Shown piece after piece: positions 34,508-45,190 of a DNA stretch of 64,000 nt. Source of the DNA: Fomitopsis serialis (taxonomy: Eukaryota > Basidiomycota > Agaricomycetes > Polyporales > Fomitopsidaceae); contig NW_025955000.1 in the NCBI RefSeq assembly GCF_022376445.1, forward strand, positions 186,001 through 250,000, written 5' to 3'. The notes below the pieces were generated by a model, which worked only from the letters and a program-made list of their open reading frames with translations, was not told where the DNA came from and made no database searches. The number at the start of each line of letters is the position of its first letter. The stretch's first letter is position 1. The translations under genes were made by a program, and so were the position numbers.

Positions 34508-36817
34508 CTATACAATCCCAGTGCGCACACCGCCCATCCCCGCAGCGCCCTCCTCCGTCGCCTCCTTTTCCTCCCGCTCTTCCCTCCGTACGAGCTCCTG
34601 CGCGAACCGGGAGCGCGCCCTGATCTCGGGTCCCTTCCAGTAGAATATGTATACCGGGATGGCGACGAGAATGGCGAGGAAGCCGAGGAGCGTCGATGCC
34701 CATTCGAGCGAATGAGGTCCGAGGTTCGTGTACACTGCGCGTCGGGTGCATGAGTGGGTGGATGTCTGGAGAGATTATAGACGGGAAGGATGATACTCAC
34801 GTGGAACGGAATAGAGGGCTGCAATGCCTGCTAGGAAGTCTCTTGCGAACCCGTTTCCACCTGTCGCTGACGCTGCGTAGGGGCCGTATGCCTGCGAAGT
34901 ACGCAGTCAGAGGGTGAAGCAAGAACTGCGATGGACACCGACCTCGATCATATAGTCGATGGTAGCCATGTAGATCGCGAACTGATGGTATCGCGGGTTA
35001 ACAGAGCAGAATGCGACGCTGAGCTGGGGCACTTACATTCGCAATAGCAATCATTGCTGCGAAGATCATCGGCGCGATCCAGGGGACGTGCGGTGGGCCG
35101 AAACTCGTCCATGCGAAGCCGAACAGCCCAATCGGCTCCAGAGGCACAGCTTCCGATCGGTAAGTGCTGTGTCAAATAGAGGAAAATACGGAGTCTTACT
35201 GAAGAGGAGCCACCACAGACGGGCCTCCGGCTGCAACGAGTGCGGGTCCTTCCGGAGTTGGTTGCGTTGCTTCCATATCCAGGGTATAAACGACGCATAC
35301 GCAATAAAATACCCCACAGCGATTCTGTGAAGCGCGCATGTCAGATGGTCTGCCAGCACAACCGATTTAAAGGACTGACGCCACGAAGGCTGCACCCATC
35401 GTTTCGGTGGTGAACCCCCATTGCCTGAAGACAGGTCCGAACGACTCGAGGAATGTAAAGATGAGCGCATCGCTGAAGCCGCTCAGGAGTGACAGGAAGA
35501 GCACGATCGGCTCGCAGAGGAACATGTGGAACTGCACGCCATGTCAAATATATGTACCACTGGAAGGGCGAGGCGAGACATACCGGCCGTATCCAGATCG
35601 TGAGGATCTTCCGCGGCGCAAACCGATTCTCCTCAACCTCCGACGGACCATACACGACTTCCTCACCCGCTCTGCGGCGCCTCTTAGCTTCGCGATCGAG
35701 CAAGACTTTGGCGCACGTTTCGGGGACGAAGAAGAAGTGCACGGCCTGGACAACGCCGCCCGCGATGAGCTGTATCCAGAACTGCAACGAGCTAAAGTCA
35801 GTACGGGAGAGATCACGGACTTGTAGATGCAGGACGGACATTCCAGTGCCTGTTGGACGCGCGTGAGTGTCGAGAAAGCGGCGGATTGGAATCATCGTAA
35901 GTAGGACGCACCATGATAGGTTTGCCTCGATAAGGCCACCGAAAATGGGGCCGATGACGGACCCACCGACCGAGGAGAACACTATGAATGCGACCGCGAA
36001 TTGTTGCTCTTGTGCCGTCCACATGTCGGCGACTGGTTGGACTTTTCAACGTGAATTCCCCAAGACTCGGAAGGAGATGGACATACCCATGCCGAGTGTC
36101 ACGGATCCACCCGCTGAAGAAATGCCGCCGAGAAACCTAGCCACGACGATGGTCCCGTAGTTGGGAGCCAGTGCACATGGAATCTGCCAAACTGAATGAC
36201 GGCTCAGTCTCGTCTACTGTGCGTATGAAGGATAATTAGATATACTGTTAACTAGGCACAAGCTCAGCTGGAGAATAGGCCAGCGTCCGAGCTCCTCGGA
36301 CCACGGCGCCCACAGCTCGCTCCCAAAGGCATACGCGACAAGGAAGATCATTTGGCCAACCCGAGCCGCCTACACAAAGTCAACTAGAGCACTCGCTGCA
36401 CGGATCGAGGCAACATACCTGTTCGCTGATGTGGAAGTGGTTGCTCAGCAGTGGAGCGGCGTTGGCATACAGCGACGCGTTGAGGTTCATGGACACCTGG
36501 ATCGCGAAGATGACAGAGAGGATGGACCACTTCTTCCAGGTAGGGAAGCTGAATCCCAAGTTGTCGTACGCCTCCCGCTCGGTGAGGACTGCCCTGCCGT
36601 CCTGCAGAGTGTACCTCTTCTTGGCCGCATGACCGGGAGCGGGCTGAGGCTTTTCTCCCCCCGGTACAATTTTTGTTGCAGACCCTGCGAAGTTCGAAGA
36701 GGCCTTGTCGGAGTTGACCCCTGCGACGTTTGTTCCCGAAGAGACAGCGGTGCTCTGAGAGTCACGACTGCTTTGTGACGAGGACACTCGCGTCGCTTCC
36801 AGTACGGGGTTGTACAT
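34508..36817 (-). CDS. MFS transporter 2, DHA1-like, with a 10-nt microexon (567 aa)
   Basis: Twelve exons: 36419-36817, 36246-36369, 36087-36191, 35912-36032, 35840-35849, 35584-35781, 35380-35531, 35200-35324, 35037-35149, 34943-34981, 34801-34891 and 34508-34734. The protein is 567 residues and aligns along its length with MFS-1 ('GFSFPTWKKW', 'RFLGGISSAGGSVTLGM', 'PETCAKVLLDREAKRRR'). Exons 3-6 sum to 434 nt and exons 10-11 to 130 nt, exactly the sizes of single exons in MFS-1. Exon 5 is only 10 nt and completes the motif SWHWNFWIQL, so it must be spliced in. The start is the ATG at 36817. Predicted plasma-membrane proton antiporter; the C-terminal tail is Glu-rich and differs from MFS-1. 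Confidence 0.92.
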
Positions 36818-37820
36818 GGCAAGGGGGGGAGGCCGCAAAGCGGATGAGGGGGAGGAGGAAGGCTAGTCATGAACGCGATGCATATTTATGTGCCAGGTGG
36901 ATTTGGAAGGCTGACATCGTGTTCGAGCTGGCTGACAGTAAGGTGGCTGGCAGTGTCCGCAGTGCCAGCCCGCTCAATTTGCGCGACTTGTCCATGTAGC
37001 GCCATATTTGAGATTTGCTTCAGCATCGTAGATTAGTAAGATGGGCTGAACGGTGCTGAAAGCATGCAGGGTACTTTACCACGACTCCCTAGGGAAGTTC
37101 AGAGTCTTCAGACGTGCAAAGCGGCATGCTGTGAACCCTCTGTGAATGAGTGGGCTGAGACGACAGATAAACACAGCACTAGAAGAGCGAGAAAGAGATG
37201 CGGACTATGGGGGACACTGTCGTCGTCAATACATACGACTGCGACCGTTATTGTGTCCGCAGGCGCGGCAGTTTAGTAGCTTGAGCGGGACTGGCTAACG
37301 GGGCAGTAACCGGTAGGTTCGTCGTCTCGCCATTTGTTGTTTGATAACATATAATGGCGATGTGTGTTTACGGGGACTCACTTGTTACGCGTCGCTGCAA
37401 CTTTGTTTCCAGCTATCTGAAGGATATTACACTACTGCGGTCTCCTCCTGCAACGATCGTGGGTGACGCGCGCCTATCATTGTCATTACATAATAATCTG
37501 CTGAAACCCCTATTCGGTCGGGCGCTTCGTCATAGTACTCAACGTCAACTTCGTCCGCAAGGACTGGTCGTTGTAACTTATCGACACCCCAATGCGTTTG
37601 CTATGCTCCCGGGTTAACTGTCCAATTACATCATGGGCATACGTTCCTCTTCCGCCGATTAAACGATCCCCTGGCTTTGACTTTTGCTGCCACTGCCGTC
37701 ACGAAAGCTTCCGCCTCCGACTACCCGCCTTCCGCGCGGATGCGGCGTCACAGACGTATTGCGAACATCCCCGTTGTCAGGTTCGGGGACCGGAATGACT
37801 GCGATTGTGGGCAATGCGCC
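36818..37820. other. Intergenic between divergent MFS-2 and small secreted gene 1
   Basis: Promoter region of MFS-2 on one side and of the small secreted gene on the other. Open frames lack motifs. No repeat recognised. Confidence 0.5.
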
Positions 37821-37828
37821 TATATAAT
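37821..37828 (+). promoter_or_regulatory. TATA box of small secreted gene 1
   Basis: TATATAAT lies 59-66 nt upstream of the start codon at 37887. Confidence 0.65.
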
Positions 37829-37886
37829 AGGTGAGTAATGCGTTGACACCATCTATCTTCACGTCACCCCGCACTCGATCGCTACA

Positions 37887-38182
37887 ATGTTCATCTCACT
37901 GCGCACTACCTTGCTCGCGCTCGTGCTCGTGTCAGCGCCCCTCGCAGATGCTGGTAAGCTTTCGCGTTTGGTTCCCCTCTTGGCATCGACTCACACATAG
38001 CAGTCGTCGTCAGAACCTCGACGACGTCGACCATCACGCGCACGCGCATCGCTTACACTTCGTCGACGTCAACCGATCCGGTCACAGTGACCTCCACGAC
38101 GACCACATACGACGAAACTGTCACTGTGCCGACCCTCACGACGACGACGACGACGTTCTATACAACTGAGACGCCGCCCTGA
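37887..38182 (+). CDS. Small secreted Thr-rich protein 1 (82 aa)
   Basis: Exons 37887-37953 and 38001-38182 with a 47-nt intron give 82 residues: a signal peptide (MFISLRTTLLALVLVSAPLADA) and a mature part of about 60 residues made mostly of Thr, Ser and Val, with blocks such as 'SSTSTDPVTVTSTTTTY' and 'VTVPTLTTTTTF'. No cysteine and no GPI signal. The same architecture (signal-peptide exon ending in phase 1, then a Thr-rich exon) recurs 0.8 kb downstream. Probably a heavily O-glycosylated wall or surface peptide; function unknown. Confidence 0.7.
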
Positions 38183-38886
38183 TTGTATTCGCTGCTTCGG
38201 ATTCACGGTCTATGACACTGATTGTGGAATACATGTACTTTCACGACGTAAATGGAATTTAAAAATCACACGGCGCGTTCATTTGTTGTGATCATCGTGA
38301 GGAGTATCGCAATGTCTGCTAAGAAGCAATTTACGTATTGCGTCAGAGTCAGGATACTCGGATTGGCACCCCTCCGCGGTTTGTACATTGGGAAATGGAC
38401 CACTGAACGCCAGTATTTACTTGTCGCGTAAAACTGCACATGTCAAATCCTCCACGCCAACACTCTGATTACATGACAAGAAGCGAGATGGTCCAAGTTC
38501 CTAGCTCAGAAGAATTCAGATATGCTCATACGTCTGTGTAGTAATACGAGACACAATACGAGACACAGTGGATGCGCGAAGTTAAGTAGTGGCTACCACA
38601 CTACTAACTTCGCGCATCCACTAAGTAATTCTGACGTATGTATTTGCTGCCGCCCCATTCCCAATCTGTGTCCGCATTCCCCCTGGAAATGCCCCAACAA
38701 CTTGCAAATATCGCCGCCGCCGCCGCCACACCGTCATGTTGTAAGTCCGAGTAATCCGCGCGGAAGCAGGTGCGTTCCGATCCACCTCGCGCGGACTGAC
38801 GTCCATTACCTAACGTCCCGCGGGCCCAGACAAGGACGGCGAGAACAGCCCTCGGATCCGTTGCATGTGGGACGACTGAGGGCGAG
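38183..38886. other. Intergenic with hairpin
   Basis: Spacer between the two small secreted genes. Holds the inverted repeat at 38567-38622, and immediately before it a short direct repetition of 'acgagacaca'. No gene recognised. Confidence 0.5.
38567..38622. repeat. Near-perfect hairpin, about 24-bp stem
   Basis: The left arm 38567-38591 and the right arm 38599-38622 are complementary over 24 bp with a single bulged A; the loop is the 7 nt at 38592-38598. It is far from any coding end. It resembles the foldback of a small MITE-like element or an RNA hairpin. Confidence 0.8.
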
Positions 38887-38893
38887 TATATAG
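38887..38893 (+). promoter_or_regulatory. TATA box of small secreted gene 2
   Basis: TATATAG lies 67-73 nt upstream of the start codon at 38960, nearly the same spacing as at gene 1. Confidence 0.65.
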
Positions 38894-38959
38894 GTTGAAT
38901 CCGACGGCGGGGAAGGCACAACTCTTCCCGTTCACTTTGCACTGCTCCCAATCGCAAAT

Positions 38960-39422
38960 ATGTTCGCAAAGATTCACGCTCTCGCCTTTGGCCTCCTGGC
39001 TCTCGCGTCTGTCGCTCACGCAGGTAGGTTCTCTCTTATCCCATCCCCTCGTGTTCAATTTGACCATGGAGTCTCATTCAGTGACGACTATCACTGTCAC
39101 GGTGACCGACCGCGAACAAACCTTTACAACATCGACTTCGACCATCCCCGTCGTCGTCCAGCCGACTGTGACAACGACGACGACTGTCGATGGCGGCGAG
39201 TTCGACGTTACCTCCACGGACGTCATCACTACCACCACGACCGTTTTCGGCGATGCGCCTACCAGTTCGAGCTCCAGCACGAGCACTAGCACGTACACGT
39301 CTTCAAACACGCCGAACCAGACGGGTGCCCCAGGGAACAGTGGTAGCGGTCAGCCGTACCCTGGCTACCCGGCAGGATATCCGCCGTACCCAGGATATCC
39401 GCGGTTTGCTAAGGAGCAGTAG
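38960..39422 (+). CDS. Small secreted Thr-rich protein 2 with Pro-Gly-Tyr repeats (134 aa)
   Basis: Exons 38960-39023 and 39082-39422 with a 58-nt intron give 134 residues. Signal peptide MFAKIHALAFGLLALASVAHA; then a Thr/Val-rich part ('VTTITVTVTDRE', 'VTTTTTVDGGEFDVTSTD'); a Ser/Thr stretch; and a C-terminal part with 'PYPGYPAGYPPYPGYP', before RFAKEQ. No cysteines. The exon layout and Thr-rich start match the gene at 37887, so the two are likely tandem relatives. Surface or wall-associated, by inference from signal peptide and composition. Confidence 0.75.
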
Positions 39423-40287
39423 AAAGCAATGTGACCGAAAGTGGGATAAGTTCGCGATCGGACTTGTCAGGATGGATAGTGCGGAGCCTCTGATGTTTAA
39501 GCTATTTAGTAGCACTTTGAATAGTCGCTTTCAATCACAAATTTGGCAAATGTATGATGGAACACACCTTGCTGACGAGAGTCGGCTACACTGGCATACA
39601 CATCCCGACTCGGACTGCCACTGCCACTGCCAGGAGGTTGGTTTGTTGGTAAAAGAATAGTAGTCGAGATCACATTTAGGCTGCGTGATGGCGACTACAG
39701 TATCGACATGAGTCGTGGTATTAGCTCGCCCTGAGACAACTCGAAGTTGCAGATCTGAGTCCATGGTCATGAACACCGGTGGCACGTAGCCGTCGTTGGA
39801 TAGATGCCCGGGTACTACGATAGCTGAAACCGTTCAATAACCGAGGAGGAAACTGTCAAACGAATTTAAGAGAAAGACGGGATCTGCCAGGGATCTGCAT
39901 CCACTCGTGATATAGTTTGTGAGTGTAGTGAGTGGACGTGATGGCATCCATCACTCCATATAGTTGGCAGCTGTGCCTCCGGAATGAATTAATGATGGGT
40001 CGATCACCGTCCAATGGACTCCTAGTAATGGTGCAGCACCCACCGTAGCAGCCGACACTTTCTCCGGAGTATGCTACGGAATACCTCGGCGGGCGCGGGC
40101 TCAAGAAGACGGTTATCGACCTCTAAAATGTGTGAATGCAGCGAACGTGGTGGATGTGGGCGACAGCGGTGCAGCACAGCAGCCATTGCTCTTAGATATA
40201 TGTGAATGCTACAATTCGATTGAGTGCAACACATTAGATGGAGCTAACTTCTTATACGCCGCATACGACTAACGTCCGAGAATACCA
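39423..40287. other. Intergenic, no supported gene
   Basis: 3' regions of convergent genes. A minus-strand open frame at 39531-39785 shows no recognisable domain. No repeat found. Confidence 0.45.
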
Positions 40288-41957
40288 TCACGTTGACCAT
40301 CTAGCTTCCGAGTCGTGGTGTTTCTCCCAGTCGTCTTGTAGACGTGTGATCTCGTCTAAGACGGCAGACCATTTCTTGAAAGAGAACTTGTCTAGGTTGG
40401 GAACGTGAAGCCCAAGGAACATGTGCCATAAGATGCACGCGACTTGATGCACATCGCGTAGATTGCGGTCCGGAATCTGAACATCGAGTGGGAGCTCACG
40501 CACGAGGTGAGAGTCGACAATCCCTAGAGACGGCTGTAATACGACCGAGGAGAAGGTGACACGATGAAGCATTGGAAAGAGGTTTGCAAGCTCGATGATC
40601 CCCTCCATAGTCGGCGCAACGGTCACGGGTCTGAAAGATATGTTGCACGAGAGTGTTAGGGCCTCCAGCTTCGTCCACACTCCGCAAATGACGTGCAACT
40701 CTTTGTCTGTGAAGTTCAGAGGGTCTTCTGCGAAGAGGAAGAAAGACCGGATGTTTGGCAGAGTGAAGAAGGGAGCAATAAGTGTGGGCACTGGTGCCGC
40801 GAGGCTGCCGAGTGTGGTCAGGTTTTCGATCCGCACACTCGAGAGCGAGCTGCGAGTCCCGAGCGGCAAGCTGGTGACGAGTTCCTCGACAGGGGCGGGT
40901 TCCCCGATGACAGCGTCCATCAGTCGTAACTCCTCGAGGCGCAGATCGGGCAATGTGGCCAACAGAGCCGGGATCGTCCGGATGCTACCACGAAGAGATA
41001 GCCTTTTCACATTCTTGAAGCCTTCGCATGGTGCGGCGTCTCGCGTGTCAAAAGAGTGCGGGAATGCCAGTTCCTCGAGCCGGACGAGACACGAGAGTCG
41101 CCGTACCAGATCCATGTCGATCGGCGTCCATATCGTAGAAAGATCCAAAGCGCGCAGCTGTTGCATGTCGCCGATCGGGTGCAGCAGCGAAGGGTGCGCA
41201 CACATACCGACGGAGAGTTTCTCTAGGTTCGGCGCGGACGCGCAGATGTTCTTGAGTAGTGGGCGGGGTGCGTAGTTATGTCGGTTGAGCGGAAGCTTCC
41301 AATCGTCGTCGATTGTGGAGTCCGGGCCGCCAAATGTGAGGTCCAGCACGCGGAGTGAAGGACCGCTCAACAGCGACACGGCCATGTCCATGTAAGGCCA
41401 GTCGTACTCACAGATGATGGTGTTGAGCTGCGGCGCAAGGGGCATGCCGAGGTTCTCATGCGAGAGGCGGAAGAACACCCAGGGATCAACGCGACGCGAC
41501 GTCCGAAGATACATTGTCCGGATGTATTGGGTATACCAGAGGAAGCGTTCGCGTTCATTGTCGGTGATTGGGCCTTCCAGGATCTACCTTGGCATGAACA
41601 TCTTTCATGAAAACCGACTGGCAATTATTCACGCACCCAAACTGTCTCTTGATGCCGAGGCGCTTCGCGAGGCAGGTCGTCTTCGTCTGGGATGACGACG
41701 TCGGAGACTATCTTGATGGATGAAGACAAGAGGCAGAACAGGGCGTCCAAAGTGAAGACATGTGTCCAAAGGAACTTCAACGCGGGCTGACTGAATGCTT
41801 TGCACGTGCGGGCGGCGGCGCAGAGCGTCCGTTGATAGTCTGGGTCTTGCTCACATGGGTAACAATGCAGCTTGGAGTATATGAGCGGGGGTTTCAAGTG
41901 TTTGAAGATCTCGTGTAGGATGTCATCATTTCTGAGGGCGGCGTGTGTGACATACAT
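40288..41957 (-). CDS. F-box-like / leucine-rich repeat protein (538 aa)
   Basis: Exons 41637-41957 and 40288-41583 with a 53-nt intron give 538 residues. The first ATG downstream of a clear TATA box (42056-42063) is at 41957. Exon 1 carries the F-box-like segment ('NDDILHEIFKHL', 'CAAARTCKAFSQPALKFLW'), and exon 2 a series of leucine-rich strands ('LEKLSVGM', 'LRALDLSTIW', 'VKRLSLRG', 'LEELRLMD'), ending in an acidic, basic-mixed helix. The exon 1 length (321 nt) and intron phase equal those of the gene at 2476-4281. Likely SCF ubiquitin-ligase adaptor by family; substrate unknown. Confidence 0.86.
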
Positions 41958-42055
41958 GATGGCGGAGACGTTGCTGTTCGTCGCCTGGGCCAAGTACAGC
42001 AATGTCGTTTGCTTGCGAGTGCCTTCGGGGAGAGATCCATCGATGAGCACTGAGC

Positions 42056-42063
42056 CTTTTATA
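42056..42063 (-). promoter_or_regulatory. TATA box of the F-box/LRR gene
   Basis: TATAAAAG on the minus strand, about 100 nt upstream of the start codon at 41957. It argues against starting translation further upstream in the open frame that reaches 42131. Confidence 0.6.
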
Positions 42064-42269
42064 CTGCTGCTGTGGCCAAAGCGTGTTCGCTTACCGAAAT
42101 GGGAATAGACCGCGGCCACAACCGTGCACAAAGCGTGAAGGCTCGCTTTGGTTCGTAACCCTAGTTACGTGTGGCTAGCTTCCCTGGTTTCTATGTGTGC
42201 TGGGTAACTGGTTATGATAGTCAAACTCAAACGATAAAAATTTGAGGGCATGCCGCGTGCGTTGCTAGT

Positions 42270-42910
42270 GCCCCTGTGGACGCGGAAGCAAACGGGCGCT
42301 TAAATACGACACTAAACGTGAAGCTGTGAGCTGGCTACGAAGTGCACTTCTGACCTGCAGTTTCCTCGAGCTGGTGCAACTTGGGCCTTCATTGGAACCT
42401 GACCGAAAGCAGTCCTCAAGCTTGTCACTGAGGGCGCTACGAGGAGACTGTCAGCTTCGTACCTATTTCATGAATGCAATGGCTCCTCTTCTCATCTCTC
42501 CCGCCATACTAGATCCTAATGAGGTAGAAAACGCTTGAACCGAGTAGCAACCTCTTCTGCAAGCAGAGTAATCAGCGGCACGATGATGGAGCAGCAGATG
42601 AAGAGAATCCGGCATGAATCGCCCACTTCCGCGGCGACATATAAACTCGAAAAGGTGCAGAAGGTAGTGCGATAGATCGTTGGCCCTTCCTGTAGCCTGT
42701 AGCATGTTATGAGTCGATGCAATGCATATCGGGATTATCCTCAAGATCCTCGTTGGTCTTTTCACGTTGCGCCACAAAGGCAGCCTTCGTGGGAACATCA
42801 ATCTCTCGGCTCAGCAGCCGATTGGGTGCGCCGCACGCTGCCACAGCCGCGTTGCACGCAATACTACTAACTCGTCTGAACTTCAGCTACTCAAGTTACG
42901 ATGGTTTCTC
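42270..42910. repeat. Direct repeat R1, copy 1 (about 640 bp)
   Basis: Aligns with 49793-50450 through many blocks in the same order and orientation, for example 'cgggcgcttaa', 'tcgtacctat', 'gtcgatgcaatgcat' and 'cagccgattgggtg'. No gene recognised in either copy. The two copies bracket the duplicated repeat-protein/CFEM region. Confidence 0.78.
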
Positions 42911-43859
42911 CTGCTTGGAGGAACTCGAAGAAGCACCTCGTGCTAAGAGGTTAGCGTACGACACGGGAACATATCGGGGCCTGTCGCGCGCACATCGGGG
43001 ACATAAGTATTGCAAGTAAGTATATTAAGAGAGCGATCATCATGGACCCAATCCCCATGAGACTGATGTCTCACTGGCAGACTTGGCCAGAAGCGAACCA
43101 TAGAGCGTTTCTGAAGGTGCGTATACATTCATTCCAAATATTTGCATTGACCTTGACGGTCTCGCTCAGTTATTCCTGTCTAGATCAGATAGACGTCGAA
43201 AACGGCCGTCGCATACTGACCCCACCGATGTCACGCACGCCGCGCCCGCCGGGAGTCATGTACCCACCCCGCCGCGCCCACGTCGCTAGCTAGGGCGCCT
43301 GCGGCCACACGACCGCTCGGGCCAACACACCGGGCGCGGTCGGTACAGTCACTCAACATCTCTAGAGCTGCACTTGAATCCCTGCAGTGGGCCGGTGCCG
43401 GCCCAGCGCTCTGGGGCACAGTGCCATCCTCTTCGCGCTAGTGTCTCTGCGGAGTCGGGGTAGTCACTGCACTTGCCAAGCTAATCGGAGATGTTGGAAC
43501 ATACCGGATGTGTTGCGTTGCGCACGACTGGGTATTGTGCCGCCAACCGCCTCGTCCGCGCACCGAGAGCGACGTTCGCTGATCAGTCTAAGATACGCAT
43601 GCTAGGCAGCCAGTGGGACTCAAACGGGTACGCGAGCGAATCTTCCTGGGTTCCAGTGCTCGTATCAGCAGCCGCACAATACCATTTGCTCGTTGTGCTT
43701 GCGTACCGTTGGACGACGTGCGCCGCCCAAAACTGACGCAACAACGCTTGCCCGATGACAGCGAGTGCCGTCATTGGAACGCTAGCAGCGCAAAGTTTCC
43801 TTGGCGTCGAAGTCATCCTGCGTGACACGGAGTATTAGCCATGACTGTCTAGTACGGTT
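42911..43859. other. Intergenic, no supported gene
   Basis: No coding signal, RNA gene or clear repeat recognised between R1 copy 1 and the repeat-protein C segment. Confidence 0.45.
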
Positions 43860-44165
43860 GTGCCCCCGATCAAGAGCGCGAGTGTAAGAACATCAAAGTG
43901 AAGCATCGCTCCTTGTGAGCTACGTCGACACATATAACAGAGGATTCAACTTCGTCACATTCTCAGTGAGAATGTGTATCACAAAGAATGATCACACCTA
44001 ACGCCGACTCGCAAACTGGATGTCTAAAACCTACTCTTCACACTCTAACCAGTCGCTCAAGCACGCTAGCCAAAGTCGTCGAAACTCTTCAGATCTTATC
44101 AATCCACGTCCGGTGTATGTACAGTTAATGCCATGCAATTTCTCCCCACCACCCTATTCAGCCGT

Positions 44166-44871
44166 TTACCAGATGTCAAGCTCACGCCTGCGGCGCAAGC
44201 CCGATGGGCCCGGCGGGTACTTGTGCAGGCGGCTGGGCTTGCGCGCGTCCTTCAGGCGGTACTTCGGCGGTCCGTTCGTGTCCTGCTCCAAGGATCTCCC
44301 CTTCTAACCGTTCAATTAGTTGATTGTGACGTGGCGTTCAGCATATGGTCGCACGGACACGCACCTTGCGTACATGGTTGGCTCCCTTACCGATGCCCTG
44401 TGTGGACTTGGCAAGGTCGTCTGTAATGCACGGGTCAGCACAACCTGCATCTGCAGCGTATGGGCCCGACCACCCGACGAACGGCGACGCCGACAGACTA
44501 CGCACCTGTATTATGGCGCAGTTGGTCCAGATGCGCGCCTCGGTCCGCCCCCTTGGCAATGTTTTCGTGCATGTGATCAGTTTTCGAGTCAACCTCCGAC
44601 TTGTGGTCGGTACGCGCACTGAGCATGTCCGTGACGGCGCGAGCCAGGAGAGAAGTCGCCTCGTCGAAGTCAAACCGGGCGATCAGATCGGAGACCCCGG
44701 CGTCATGGGCACGAGCTTCAAGTCCATCGGCGCTGTAGAGGGAAGTCAGCGCCGTTGCAACCAAGTACAGATGGAAATGACATACGCGTCAGAGCTGACT
44801 GGCATAGCAAACGCGGCGGACGCCACAGCAGCGGCAGCGCAGAGCAGGGACATGACGGCTCCGAAACGCAT
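44166..44871 (-). CDS. Secreted protein, single-core member C of the repeat family (168 aa)
   Basis: Four exons (44786-44871, 44506-44732, 44365-44420, 44166-44303), with introns of 53, 85 and 61 nt, keep the frame and give 168 residues. Exon 1 (86 nt) and intron 1 (53 nt) have the same lengths as in copy A. The N-terminus matches A (MRFGAVMSLLCAAAAVAS..., then 'FDEATSLLARAVTDMLSAR'). The C-terminal exon holds one diverged core, 'GPPKYRLKDARKPSRL', ending in RRRRELDIW, against RRPRELDF in A. The three cores of A are thus replaced by a unique central stretch and one core. Exons 3 and 4 rest on splice-site logic only. No known family. Confidence 0.65.
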
Positions 44872-45096
44872 GGTGATCGATGATTCACCGCAGTGATGCA
44901 CGATGTGGATCGTAAGGAATGAGACTGTAGAGCGAGAGTCGTCAAAGAAAAACAAGCGAAGCTGCAGAGACAGTGGTCAGTAAACGAGTCACAATGAAGG
45001 GCGTATACACGAAATACTCACTAGCCAGTACTTGCTTGTGGAGTTGAGCCCGAGAAGGAGAAGTGAGCTGGGGATTGAGAGCCGCGAGGGGGGCCC

Positions 45097-45103
45097 TTTT
45101 ATA
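45097..45103 (-). promoter_or_regulatory. TATA box of copy C
   Basis: TATAAAA on the minus strand at the place equivalent to the TATA-like boxes of copies A and B, within the conserved promoter block. Confidence 0.55.
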
Positions 45104-45190
45104 CGGGGGCCCAGCGTCTCTTGCCGATCCGAACATTTGGCGCTGCCAGTGCCAACTGCCGGACGGGCCAAACTTGGGAGATGTAACATG

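Larger units (their letters stand above)
43860..45190 (-). repeat. Repeat-protein segment, copy C (diverged)
   Basis: 3' flank, gene, leader and promoter are homologous to segment B (46405-48450) in the same orientation, e.g. 'cattctcagtgagaa' and 'aagtgagctggggattgagag' in both. B and C are therefore an old tandem duplication on the minus strand. Confidence 0.8.

Noticed and set aside
36815..36838. Earlier start for MFS-2 at 36838
   Set aside because: That position is a TTG, not an ATG; the first ATG in frame is at 36817.
41958..42131. N-terminal extension of the F-box/LRR gene up to 42131
   Set aside because: The extension begins at TTG and contains the TATA box in frame, so it is promoter rather than coding.
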